Shown here one piece after another: positions 51,630-63,500 of a stretch of 64,000 bases of DNA. Where the stretch lies: positions 4,571,620-4,635,619 of the forward strand of contig RSEF01000002.1 of the NCBI GenBank assembly GCA_003993805.1. The letters are read 5' to 3'. Below the pieces are notes generated by a model that was not told the origin of the DNA, ran no database searches, and worked only from the letters and a program-made list of their open reading frames with translations. Numbering within the stretch: the stretch's first letter is position 1; the number at the start of each line of letters is the position of its first letter. This stretch comes from Himantopus leucocephalus. Lineage: Eukaryota; Chordata; Aves; Charadriiformes; Recurvirostridae. The position numbers and the translations under genes were made by a program.

Positions 51630-51845
51630 TATTGTTATTATTACTAACATTTACTGCAGCAGCTGTATGCTCTGAGCAAGGCTAGGAAGGATCTGCCTAA
51701 ACATACATCATCAGGGACAGAGTGTAATAAAGCATCCTTTTTTAAAAAACATGTGAGTAGGGGATATGGAGAAAGGATAAGTGATTTGCCTGAATTCACA
51801 GGGAGGATTTGTTGCAGAGACAGCAACGGAATCTGTATCAGAAGT
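51630..51845 (+). repeat. MIR-like ancient repeat (faint)
   Basis: TTATTGTTATTATTACTAAC is followed at the far end by GATAAGTGATTTGCCTGAATTCACAGG and AGAGACAGCAACGGAATC, echoing the MIR-type series AAGTGACTTGCCCAAGGTCACAC ... GGCAGAGC.GGAATC. The element ends about 90 bp from the ectodomain exon. Confidence 0.45.
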
Positions 51846-51934
51846 CCCAAATTAGTATGTTCACCTTAAGCTTAGCTTTGCATTCACGTATGCTGAGAAA
51901 TATCATTGAGAAGAATGAAGGGAAAAATACAGAC

Positions 51935-52020
51935 CTTGTCGTCCAGAATAGGCTCGCACTGAGAGTAGTTTATCTTGGAAGCCCATGTCCCATTGCCCAG
52001 GCATTCTCTGTAGGCATTTC
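51935..52020 (-). CDS. CRHR2: CRHR2 exon: C-terminal part of hormone-binding ectodomain
   Basis: This 86-bp exon completes the extracellular hormone-binding domain. It begins in phase 1: GA completes an Arg codon begun in the previous exon. It then reads NAYRECLGNGTWASK followed by INYSQCEPILDDK, ending in phase 0. Visible features are two ectodomain cysteines (REC and SQC), the conserved Trp of GTW, and two N-glycosylation sequons, NGT and NYS. The acceptor is a pyrimidine-rich tract ending ATACCAG. The donor is AAG|GTCTGT, a weak match to consensus at +3 and +4. Mammalian CRHR2 from memory has Glu where this has Gly in CLGNG, and an extra Gln at the junction with the next exon (DDKQRKY). 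Here the junction reads DDK-RKY because the CAG triplet is used as the acceptor. The exon is too short to stand out in simple ORF scans, but the frame and motif match are unambiguous. Confidence 0.93.
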
Positions 52021-53444
52021 CTGGTATGGACCAAAATAAAAGAGAGATGAACGCTCTGTGCTGGACTTTGAACAGCCTAGCAATTTCACAGATTTACGAA
52101 AAGGTTAACAGAACAAATTATTCAAAAGGCAAATCAACTTATCCCACCTCTGTGAGGACTAGAACAGCTTGCTGAGGAGACAAGAGGAGAAATAAGGGAC
52201 ATAAACACATCTAGAGACAACAACTATTTAAAGGTACTTATTGATAATGTTTTCTTATAGCATATGGGTTCAGAAGACAGCAAAGGTATAAGCATGTTGC
52301 AAGAGAAAGCTTAATGTTAGTACAGTCTTTTAAAAAGCAGTTAAATGATGTATTCAAAAATGGACAGAAAGGTTTAGGTCTGTAGTGCTCCATCTCGGAG
52401 AACGGTTATGTGTATGGTAAACTTATTGCTCTACTCCCCTCCCATTTATCCCACTGTAAACTACAAGAAACATTCCTGGAGATACTGATTTTCTAGAGTC
52501 TTCCTATGCAACAACNCAACAACATTATTGGTAAAACTTCTGCAAAGAACCTGAAAAAGGAGCAAGATGACCACATCTGCCAACCCTGGGCCAGGCAGGC
52601 TGGGGAGGCCACACAAGAATGTCTCTGACCAGATTTCAGAAATGCATACACCTAGGTTAGCATGTGTTCACCAATCCTCTGTCAAAAAGAAACCACTTCT
52701 GATCTTTTTCCAAGGTGCCAGTTCTGTCATGTAAGTGAAAATCATGAATTACTTTTACTGAAGCAGAGAGATTTCATGTCCGATTGCAATGACACCCTGA
52801 GGAGCTCTGGGAACTGTGTGTAGTAATATTGGGGGTGAGGAGGGGAGTTCCATTTCTGGCAAGCACTCCTCTTTATCTCAAGGAACTCAGAGAGAAAACT
52901 ATGCAGCGTTGCTGTACAAAATTCCTTCCCGCAACCATCAAAAGCACAACCAATCCCAAGGAATACTTTTATTCCGTGCTTATTTTGAACTGTGTCTCAG
53001 AAACAAGAGAATTAAAATAAAACAGGAAATTCAGAAAGATCCCCAAAGGACACATACAGAAAACTTCCTAATGAACTCTCCATGATGTTCTTGCTGCTCT
53101 TTACCCAGTTTCTTCTTGGGCCTTTGCCACGGTCATTCAGTGCTAGTTCAGCACCCAGACATCAAGAAAATAAGATGTCAAATAAAAGCATCAGATTGAA
53201 CATTTATAAAATTGTTGTTTACAACAGCCATGGAAAAAGGCAGAAAGACTTCCGAAAAGGTACTTTTTCCTGCAGAGAATGGAAGTCCACATGGAAAGCA
53301 ACAAGGAACAGTTAATCTAGATGCTCCAGCTTACACCATATCCATACAGATCCCTGAATTTCATACTGCTATTATCTATTTACACTCTTTCATTGTTTCT
53401 TCTTGGAGTGACAAGGCCAAAATAAAATAAAATAAAATGACTGG

Positions 53445-53544
53445 NNNNNNNNNNNNNNNNNNNNNNNNNNNNNNNNNNNNNNNNNNNNNNNNNNNNNNNN
53501 NNNNNNNNNNNNNNNNNNNNNNNNNNNNNNNNNNNNNNNNNNNN
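53445..53544. other. Assembly gap (100 N)
   Basis: Exactly 100 Ns between an AAAAT low-complexity tract and a T8 run. The flanks show no recognisable repeat, so its content is unknown. It lies in the interval where the preceding CRHR2 ectodomain exon could sit. Confidence 0.95.
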
Positions 53545-53727
53545 GATTTTTTTTGTGCAATTTTCCCCTGGAGGCTAAAGAGGTGATTAGACTTCCTTCC
53601 TCACTGCTCTCTTTATTATTATTCAACACCCCAAGCTAAACGTGTCTCAGGGCATCTTTTACCCCGTTGCTCTGAGACCAGGTCTGAATGGGATTCAGGT
53701 GGTTGGATCCAAGTTACATCCCTGAAA

Positions 53728-53788
53728 GACCTTGTATTTGGCCGCTCCTTTTGGCCANGACCTTGTATTTGGCCGCTCCTTTTGGCCA
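53728..53788. repeat. Identical 30-bp duplication around a single N
   Basis: The 30 bases at 53728-53757, ending GCTCCTTTTGGCCA, recur without change at 53759-53788, separated only by the N at 53758. Confidence 0.9.
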
Positions 53789-54309
53789 GTGCTGAAGCTC
53801 TCCGTGCAGAATGGTTGCTGATTTTGAGTCCCTGTAGCAAACACGTGACTCTCCAGACACTGTGTGGGAAGCTTTGGTGCTTAGTTGGATATTGAATCCC
53901 ACTTCCAGGATAGTGTTCATAAGAAATCCTTGGTTTATTCATTCTGACTCTTCCTTTCCCTCACCATATCTTTCCAGCTCAGGTGTGGAGACTACAAACA
54001 CAATCAACACTATGAGACACTTAGAATGTCCAACGGGGTCTATATTAAAGTACCTGAGAGGGAAAGGTGCATTTGAATCAAGGAGTTATTTATCCATGAA
54101 ATATGAAAACCACTCTGCTTTTTCGGACTTCTCTCTAGATGAGAAACTGACAGAAAACAAAAATAGCTTGAAGTTGGGTGAAAGAGAAGCGGAGCGTCAA
54201 AATTAGGGAATTCCTTTGACCCTAAGGCTCCCTTCAAAGATTTCTCTTACTTGAAAAAGAAAGCAAATATTAGGAGTGGTCCCCCCATCCACACTAACTT
54301 CTTCCTCTC

Positions 54310-54420
54310 CTCTTCTCATTGTTATTTCCATTTTACAAGTACAGAAACAGAAGCAAAATCTGTGTACATGACTTCCTGTAAATGACCTGGCAGGGCTGCA
54401 GCAGAGCTACGAACCATCAC
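54310..54420 (+). repeat. Possible MIR-like trace
   Basis: ATTTCCATTTTACAAGTACAG with GAAACAGAAGCAAA recalls the CCCATTTTACAGATGAGGAAACTGAGGC landmark. The remainder is too decayed to assign. Confidence 0.3.
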
Positions 54421-56867
54421 AAACCATGTATTCTACCTTATCAGGCCACGATGCCTCTGTCTCCTGCACTACATCTTCCCTGCTCATTAAAAACTTCTTT
54501 TCAGAAGGATAAATGCGTCTCACGTTTCTTGTCCAAAAAGAATTATTAGAGAACAGATCGTGATCAGCAAAGCAAGATTGAGTGTAACGAATGTCATCCA
54601 TTTCCACCTCCATTTTGATGTGTAACCCCTCCACTTAAATATTAGGAGCCATAAAATGTGCCTCTGAGCTCTCTTTCAGTGCAAACGCAGGAACCTTATA
54701 CAACACCCACATCAAAGCAGTTATTTGAGAAACAGTGATCTGGGATTACGAGCTGTCACACCAGACTCTTAAATGGTGAGCAGCTGAACAAGAGCAGGAT
54801 AAAATCAACTCTGAATTTCTCTAGTCCAGAACCTCCTCCAGTATCAGCCACTTCTCAGAAACAGAAGCAGCAAGTAGATCTGACTTCTGGGAATGCCTCA
54901 TTCCAAACTCCAGTAGTCATAAGTAATTTATACCCCAAAGCAAAGGTCAACTTTCTTTCTTCCAAATGCCTTACAGCATTAGTTCTAATAGCCACACGGA
55001 AACAAGTTTCCGATCATACTGAATGTATTTTCCTATATCTATTTTAATAACATAATACAGATCTTTCACCCAGTGCCTTAAAGGTGAAATATCCGCTTTA
55101 GTGAGTGAGGTAATATGAGAGAGTAAGAGCNATAAGAGCCTCACTGCAGGTGTCTGGAAGAAGCAGCTCTTGTTGATGCACAGGTGAATCCCGTGGCATA
55201 TAGTGAGTCCAGAATTTCTTGGGGACATTGGACCAATCGCACATGCACTGGACAGAGGCTCACTGCATTCACAGTCACATCTGGCGTGTGCTGAACTTCC
55301 TATGCACACTTGTATCTCTCCGCACAGAAGACCCTGGGTAAAATAATGACAACTTCAAATAACCATCTTAGTCTCCTTCACAGCAGCAAACAGCTGTTTC
55401 ATAGCATCCCTACTTACTGTCAAAAACAACACAGAGAAGATGAAGAAATAACAGACACTGGACTCAATGCCAGGCTGAGTCACTGGGACGCGCAGAGTTG
55501 GAGCAGTGATCAATGCAGCAGAGAGACCCCAAGAAGATGACAGATACGTTGGTTCTATGAAAGACGGCAATGGAAGATATGTGTCCCCCAGCTTCAGACG
55601 AGGGAAGAGAAGAGAGAAACCAAGAGTCACTGATCTTACCAAGAGACTTCTATGATCTCTTTGCTGATTGAACATGCTGAAGAATATTCCTTCTCACCTG
55701 GTTTTCCAGTGAGAACTGGGATTAATGTGCTTTGTGCTAGAAGCATTCTTGCTCTTTGCTTTAAAGCACTGTGTCCAGAAAGAGACTGGATTAAGTTGTT
55801 TTTCTTAACGATTGTAATGAAAAAAAAAGGAGAAAATGGAAGAGTCATGATGGAGAACTCCATTGTAGAAACAAACAATGAACACTCAGGAAGAAAAGAA
55901 CAGTTACATGATCTTTCCTGGGCAACAATAGCTAATAAGAGCTATCAGCACTATTTCTTTTTTTTCCTAGTTAAAAACGAAATTGTGCCAATTTTCATTT
56001 CCTTAGACAACTGGCATACTGAAGAACTCCGTATACTTTCTTTTCTTATAATTTATCCTTCCTTACTGACTTTATTCTAAAGAACAGATATACAAAATAA
56101 AGAGATTTTTGGTGTTTATAACTTGTGGTTATTTGTGCTCTGTGTGCACTTGCACTCATATAATGCAACTGGACAAGCAGATTTAATCTTCATGCAAACG
56201 AATAATGAGCAGTAGATGACTCATGATGACACAGGTAACACACAGCCATTATACACATAGCTTTTGACACATCATCCAATATTCATTTCTCTGCTTCAGT
56301 CTATGGCCTCTTCTTTGACTTTGAAAATGTTGCTTTCCTTTTTGTTGTAGATTATTAGCAGTATTTGTGGCACTTGATTGCTTCTGCTTAACCGTCAGCC
56401 CAGGGGACAGGCAAGGAGGTAAAAGGGAACCCCCTGAATAGACTACTGAATAATCCAGTAGTGCTCAGACTGTCACTCAGGTTGCTAACTTCCAGAAAAC
56501 GTATTTCCTCCCCTCCAGGCAAGCCAGTACAACATACACACTTTCATATTTCCTCTAAGGGTGATTCAGTCATGCTGATCACAGTCATAGTCTATCAATA
56601 AAGCCAATGACAGCAATGGCAGTATTCCCAGAGTCAAACGCAGCGATTAGAGCCCTCCGACAGCGTACAGCAATACCTTCCACTTCTGCTCCTGCTCTGC
56701 TGTGGTGGCTGGTGTTTTGACAGCCCAATGCCAGACCTTGACTCTACACACCTGCCAACATTTCAACTCCATACACAATATAGATGCACATACACAAAGA
56801 CAGTAGAAGTACCAACACTGGCAGTTCTCATGGGCTCTAAGGTGATGTAAAAGGGATCTCCATGTAA

Positions 56868-57690
56868 AAGGGACCTTGACAGGCTGGAGAAATGGGCTGA
56901 CAGGAATCTCATGAAGTTCAACAAAGGGAAGTGCAAAGTCCTGCACCTGGGAAAGAACAACACCATGCACCAGTATATGCTGGGGGCCACCCAGCTGGAA
57001 ACCAGCTTGGCAGAAAAGGGCCTGGGGGTCCTGGTGGACACCAGGTTGAACATGAGCCAGAAGTGTGTCCTTGCTGCAAAGAAGATGAATGTTAGCCTCA
57101 GCTGCATTAGGGAAAGCATGGCCAGCATGTCGAGGGAGGTGATCCCCTCTGCCCAGCACTGGTGAGGCCACCTCTGGAGTACTGTGTCCAGCTCTGGGCT
57201 CCCCAGTACAAGAGACACATGGATGTACTGGAGAGTGCTCAACGGAGGGCCACAAGGACGATGAAAGGACTGATGCACCTCACATATGAGAAAAGGCTGA
57301 GAGAGCTGAGACAGTCTGGCCTGGAAAAAGAGATGGCTTAGAGGGAATCTTAGCAACGTATATAAATACCCGAAGGGAGGGTTCAAAGAGGACAGAGCCA
57401 GGCTCTTTTCAGTGGTGCCCTGTGACAAGACCAGAGGTCATGGGCACAAACTGAAACACAGGAGGTTCCCTCTGAACATCAAGAAACACTTTTCTACTGT
57501 GAGGGTGACCGAGCGCTGGAATCGGTTGCCCAGGGAGGTTGTGGAGTGTCGCTCTTCGGAGATATTTAAAAGCTGTCTGGAGGCGGTCCTGGGCAACTTG
57601 CTCTAGGCAGCCCTGCTTGAGCAGGGTGGTTGGACCAGGTGACATCCAGTGGTCCCTTCCACTCTCAACTATCCTGTGATTCTATCATTA
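56868..57690 (+). mobile_element. CR1 LINE, ~820 bp 3' part with ORF2 remnant
   Basis: The segment begins within ORF2 and reads LDRLEKWADRNLMKFNKGKC, KVLHLGKNN, LGVLVDTRLNMSQKCVLAAK and REVIPSAQHW before a stop at 57163-57165. This is the region after the reverse transcriptase core. The 3' UTR follows with GGAGGTTCCCTCTGAACATC, GGGTGACCGAGCGCTGGAAT, GGTTGCCCAGGGAGGTTGTG and GATATTTAAAAGCTGTCTGG, ending CCTGTGATTCTATCATTA. It is 5'-truncated, in the opposite orientation to CRHR2, and cannot move by itself. Confidence 0.95.
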
Positions 57691-58927
57691 AAAGGACACT
57701 ATTATGCTCTGGAACAACTTTAAAACACAGCTTAGGTTCAATGTTTGACATCAGTTTGAGAGGTGAAACATTGACCTTAATTTCATTTCTAACAGCAGAT
57801 GATGTTGCAATTCCGAATGGAATATGCAAAGAGGAGTATTTGATGAGTGGCATTCTTTTAATATATATATTTTTTATTGACCCTGTTGAAGAACATAAAG
57901 CCTTTTTAGGTAGTGGTAACTCAATCTGTATAGATTGGCCTGGTGGCAGGCTCGTATTTAGTCAGTAAAAGTCCATTAAAAGCATGAAACAAACAAGAGC
58001 CAGGAGCACAGGGTAAAGGTAAGTGGATGTAATTCTCTGCAGGAAGTTAAACACATCCTTCCAGTCATTAGCAGGTGAAAGACAATTCCAGACACGACAT
58101 GCAAGCACTACTGTAACGGATCTTGTCTTTGACAACTGGAACTAAGCTGGTTTTGAAAAAGATTTTAGTCATCTTGCTGTGTCTCACGTAGGTGACTTTC
58201 TGACAAGGTTTACATTTCTAGTCATCATTAAAATGGAAATCTGCCTTCTCCAACTACTTAGGCCTTTCATCCTGGATCCCACGAATACAGAGTGGCCCTA
58301 TAATCATGACACAAGTTCATCTGCTACTGGAGTGAAGGGAATAAATAGGCAAATGAATAAATAAATAAAACACAGTCTGTTAAGTTCTGAGCTGTGCACA
58401 GCTAAGGGTATCTGACTGCTTTGACAGCTTGCTGATCCATGTCAGGTGTCAGCCAAGCTGAAATGAAGGGTCTATCAACCAGAAAACCAGAACCCCCACT
58501 GAACAAACTCCCTGGAAAGTACATAGTTTTGGAAAGTGGAGTTAGCTGTGACTATGGCAATCTCAGAGAATCACAGATGCAGCAAACAACTGAAAGAGCA
58601 CAGTCGGTCATGTCATCCGTCTCCCTACCAACAGGATTTATTCAGTCCAGATTAAAAAGCGTAAGCCCCAAGAATTTCTAGTAATTGCTTTGTAAAACTA
58701 TTTCAGACAGCCTGTTAAATCTCTCCACTGGGAATTTTTTTGCTGATATCCTAAATAACTTTCCCCTCCTCCTTTTTAAGACAATTAATAAACTCTTTTT
58801 GCCTCTGTATTGCCCTCTGACCAAGTTGAATAACTTGCCTTCCTTTTCAGGGTAGGTTACACCTGCATATTTACCACAGGCAGAGGTCAACCTTGTAATT
58901 TTAGAATATCAACTTGCAGCTAACCTT

Positions 58928-58960
58928 GTTCAGCACATTTTAATGTTCAGCACATTTTAC
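58928..58960. repeat. 17-bp tandem duplication
   Basis: GTTCAGCACATTTTAAT is followed directly by GTTCAGCACATTTTAC. No N is present, so this looks like a genuine small tandem duplication. Confidence 0.8.
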
Positions 58961-60429
58961 CCGTTTCCTCCTGCACTGGCTTCAGGGCACAGTACAGCAG
59001 GCTGTGTTGCAGTCAGACAACGGTGCCCCCAACATGGAGGTTTTTATGCTAGGTTTGCCAATGGAAAGCAAGCACAAATAAGTGAGTTTTTTTCTTAGGT
59101 ATGCAACATTAAAATAGGTTCTGTGAAATAGTGGCCTTTAAAATCAGAAGAGAGAGTGGAGAAAACCTGTCTTGTCTCAGTGCCAGGCCTAAAGCTGGGT
59201 ACCATTTTCTGAGCCAAATAAATGATTTTTGAAATACGCAGTTTTAGGGCCATGAGAATCACTTGCTAAGTCTGGACCCAGGTTTTACCGCCAAAAAGAA
59301 AAAAAAAATAGAAAAATTCAAAGAACACCGGAGTAAAGCAAATTAAACTAAACCAAACCAAACCATTGAAGCATTGAGCATTTTAGCCCAGAAGTTACTC
59401 ACTACATGGAGGACTTTGATTCTGGTCTTTCCACTGCTGGACTTCGAGATGAACTCGAACCCAGTTCAATGAATTCCTTCCTTTCAGAGTGTCCTAATCA
59501 CTGGGATATTGCACAATTCTCCCAGTATTTCCTCCAAATAATATTTATTCATTTAATGTTTAAAATAAGACATTTTCCTTGGTATTAAGCAAAAATTTTT
59601 CTCCTGGGTACTTATCTGTCATGATCCCAAGTAAATCCAACAGGAACTGCATGATATAAATTCCTTGGATTGGTTGCTCAGATTTCATAGAATTCAGATC
59701 AAACGAAAGAGAAGAAACCCGTGTTGCATAAAGGGTATGTCACTTCATGTGTATACTATTCTTAGCCCTTTTTCAAAGTCTCAGAAAAACAGCAAGTGTC
59801 TAAAAATAGGGACTGAATCATGGGGCTATAAATTATTTATTCATGTGCCATCCTTCCTCTTTGGTGGGTTTTTTCTGATTGTTGCAGTGACAAGCTGGAG
59901 CCAGGTAGGATTCACAATGCACCAGTACACTGATCGCTATTTCTAGAAATCATAAGTGACAGTGGTATAATTGTAACAGCAGCCAGACGTCCATGAGATT
60001 GAAAAGCAAAATATCTCTCCACATACTTTATTTGTGAATGAGGGATATTCAGACAAAAATGAGAGGGAAGAACAGTTATCCAACCAATCCTTATTACTTT
60101 GTACATCAGCCAACAGTACCCTGAAAGCCAAGCTTTGTGCAAAGAGAGGTCTTCTTAGATGTCATGATTGGGGTTTTTTTGACATTCATGTAGAATTGTA
60201 ATGCACTTACAGGGGAGTCTTGGAAGGCAGATAAATAATACTTTAGGCAAGAAATGTTCCCCTGGAAAAATATTTCTGACTTCAGCTCTGTCTAGCTCCC
60301 CAACCCAATGTTTCTTCAGGCTTTCAAGCACGTAAGAAACTTTGCTCAGCTTTCTGTTGTTTTCCTTTGCCAAGAAGTCCTAAATGCTTCATGAGAAGCT
60401 CAAGCAGTCTAATTATGCTCACTTTCTGT

Positions 60430-60515
60430 ATCGATTTCCTATCTGCTAAAAAGCTCAAGTGATTCACCCAGGTCATATAACATGTCAAAAGCAAAGGCAG
60501 GAACGGAACCTTTTA
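60430..60515 (+). repeat. Possible MIR/L3-like trace
   Basis: CAAGTGATTCACCCAGGTCA and AAAGGCAGGAACGGAACCTT parallel the conserved AAGTGACTTGCCCAAGGTCAC ... GGCAG.A..GAACC tail of old amniote SINE/LINE families. It is short and diverged. Confidence 0.35.
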
Positions 60516-63500
60516 GAAATTTAGAAGTCCTCCAGACTTCTTCAGTTTAGAAAAACATCTCTCTGGATTTCTAGCCCAAGGTCTACTCCATCAGGCATAT
60601 TGATAAAGATCATAGTCCTTCCAGCACCTTTGTGCCCACTCTTACACAGATCCTCTCAATCACGTATACAGCACTTCTGAACACAACTTTCCTTAGACAA
60701 ATTGAGCAGGTTTAATGCTTGCTGGACTACAGGAGTATAAAAGGCCATCCGAGACATACCGTTCTGGTTGCCTGTACCTCTTTCTCCATCTCCTATTTTT
60801 CACCTAAGTGCTGAGGTCCAAGAATCAACCTTTATTCAATCTTCTCCAGGCAACTCCTGGCTGCCTCCTAAACAGGTTGGCTAGGAACCTCCTTAGTGTG
60901 TTGCCCTGTTCACTGCAAACCCTACTGAGACCTGGATCCCATGTGTATCTCCTCCCTGGGCCAGCCAGCTGATCCCTTGCTTCTCATTTCTCAGATGCAT
61001 CTCACTGCTGGGCTGTGGTTAGATCTTGGGCTATGCTTTCACCTTCTTAACAACAGCTGATTCCAGGACCCGCAGCCTGGCCTCTGTGTCCCTACCGCGT
61101 TTGTCCACATTCCCATTACTGACCTAAGTAGGTCCCAATCCAGAGCTTCTGATTCTGATACATCTCCACTGTGCTCAGCAGGTCACTTTTGCCTTGTCCG
61201 AGGCTGGGGCTGCCTGGCAGCAAACATTGCCATTTTAGCACCTTAAGAAAGATCCCAGAGACTGAATTGTGCAATGCTGTCAGAAAAGTGGCTCTTTTTA
61301 ACTTTGTTCAATGAAACACCTGTTAATATAAAACTCTACACAAAAGAAAGTACACATTCTGTTTGACTTGCCAATCCCTTGCAAGTCAACCCCACACAGG
61401 TCTCCTCAGGAAAGAAAAACACGGTTTCTTGCAATATTGACAGGGAGACAGAGACAAGTGAACAGGCTCACCAGCATTTGATCAATGCTCAGTTAACCCT
61501 GCTTTCACAAACATGCAAGGGCATAGTTTTTTTTCCTCATACTGATTCACATGACAGAGTTTGGGCCACGTGTGTCAAAAGCACAAGGGAAGGGCAGACA
61601 GGAAAACAATCCCTCCCAAGACAAAAAGTGCTGCAGTGCCTGAAATTAAAAGCATACCCTGTGACAGCTTTCAAAGTTCATCATTTTGAAACAAATTACT
61701 TTCTTCTGTATTGTGTTACTGTGCTGAACGTGACATGAAGATGCTGGGTGAGTCTGCCACGTCCAAAAGCTATTCACACTTCACAGCTAATTCCCCGAGA
61801 CCGCACATATGCAAATATGAACACACATAGAACCCAGGGGCCTTCAACTCAGACTTGCATGTATATTTAAGCAGAAAAGATAGGGAGGTTATGACGCATA
61901 GTACTGAGCTATTCCTCAGCTAATCACCTTTTCCCTTCACCTGGTTTCCAGCACCAGGCAAAAAAAGTGCAAAAAAATCCCAAACCTCTTCCTTCTAGCT
62001 GAACAAAACCCAGAATTTGATTCCTAGAAGACCTGTTGCAAAATAAAAGTCTGAAATTCATGCTGGGCTCAACATTTCCGCACACACCTATTCAAATTAA
62101 CCTTCACTGAAAGGCCAGGTATCACACAAAAGACCAGACATTTGTTACTCATTTAACATGCACAGACATCGCTTCTAGTTCAGCAAGTCACAGAAACTTG
62201 GATTGCTTTAAACTAAAACAACACCCAAGAGCAATCTCTCTTCACGCTCGCCCTATTTTAGACTCTTCCCTACAGATGAAACTGAGCTCAAGATTAAGAC
62301 ATAGAAATTCTGACATCTTGATGTACATGCTCATATGTAAGTGAAGGTTATAACGTACATGCTGCCAGACAGACATCTAGTACTAGTTGAGATGGCCCAT
62401 GGTGTCCATGGCATCCACTCAATCTAGGGCATCCAAATAGTGCTAGATTCTTAAATTTAAGCAACTGAATTGACCCCTAGGGATTTCAGCCAGCACTCTC
62501 TAGACTGAGATTCAGTGGCCATTTACTCTATGGAGCTGAATTATTCTTCCATTGACTACATCTCTATCAACAATAGGGGAAACTTAATCACCTAGAGCAC
62601 ACGTAAGCACCTTCATACAGACAACTAAATTTAGGTGTCTGGGCTGGATGGGCCTGTAATTTGATGTGGAAAAACCACTCCTATGTCTGTTTCAAAGAAT
62701 TCCCTCACTTGAATCTGGATGATGTAATTGTTTTAAGAAACATAGCCTATCATCCAACTAGTGTTCATAGGAATCATGCACAAATTGCGAGGAAAACTTC
62801 TATGGCCCAGAACACGTGGGAACATCCACCTACGTAGATACCTAAAAAACACATAGGTGAGAAAGGTGTAGTCTAAGAAAAGGTTCTCACCGCTGGTTGG
62901 TCCAACAGGTCATTAATTCTCCCATTGTTCTGTTGTGGTGGTGAGTTTCTGTGAAGCACTAAGACTGGAGGAGGAAAGTCATTACCCAGGGCTGAAGCAC
63001 AGGTTGTTTCTCAGCCTGACAGACTAGGAGAGCACAGAGCTATGAAGCTTCCTGCCTAACCCCCTTCTGGAAGGCTGTCAGGGCACCGGCTGATAATGAT
63101 ATTTGATCTTTATAGTAATTGCCTCTTAGTTGAAATTCAGAATTCAATTAGTCACTTGCCATAATTACTGAACGCACAGAGAGATGACGACGACAATGAG
63201 AGGTGAAACTGTACTTTATTACCTGTAGTAAAGCACAGTGGAATTGAGAAGCACTATGATCTGATTAACACAATAGTGGGAGAGAGGGGAAACGAGCCCA
63301 AGGCTGGAGTTCTCCTAGGACAGCTGACTCGAGAAGACAATTTGTGCAGCCTATTGAGGTAAATGAGTCCCAGTGCGCAGCCTCCCTCTAGTTTAATTTC
63401 TGCTGAGGTAAGTGGGAATGTGGGGAGCAATGTTCTTCTTACAGAGCCTTCACTGTCTGGAATTTATTCAGGAATTTGGTGGCCTTATGAAATCTAAGTT

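Larger units (their letters stand above)
45609..51934 (-). other. CRHR2: CRHR2 intron, 6326 bp
   Basis: This GT-AG intron lies between the ectodomain exon and the TM1 exon. It contains a CCGT-rich low-complexity patch near 45846, a CR1 3'-end fragment at 47348, a T homopolymer beside a single N at 49916, a four-run G tract at 50850 and a MIR-like trace at 51630. No coding exon was recognised. Confidence 0.9.
15024..52020 (-). other. CRHR2: CRHR2 gene locus, internal part (six exons)
   Basis: This is the span from the first to the last recognised coding exon of corticotropin-releasing hormone receptor 2, a plasma-membrane class B GPCR that binds urocortins and CRH and signals mainly through Gs and cAMP. 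The exon sizes in transcript order are 86, 107, 118, 154, 61 and 73 bp, and the phases chain as 1-0-2-0-1-2-0. Every intron is GT-AG. CRHR2 is preferred over CRHR1 because of the TM3 segment [20 protein letters not shown], the MTYST motif, and GKEPG in extracellular loop 2, where CRHR1 has GKR. The intron lengths are 6326, 15135, 4302, 3463 and 7172 bp. The 5' exons (signal peptide, most of the ectodomain) and the 3' exons (rest of TM5 to C-tail) must lie outside the window or in a gap. Confidence 0.95.

Noticed and set aside
57110..57130. Minus-strand TCWP-like reading, reminiscent of the CRHR ectodomain
   Set aside because: It lies within CR1, with no flanking ectodomain motif and no splice sites; coincidence.
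56647..57428. Long minus strand open frames of 202 and 221 codons
   Set aside because: They are antisense readings of the CR1 element at 56868-57690. The sense strand carries the ORF2 remnant.
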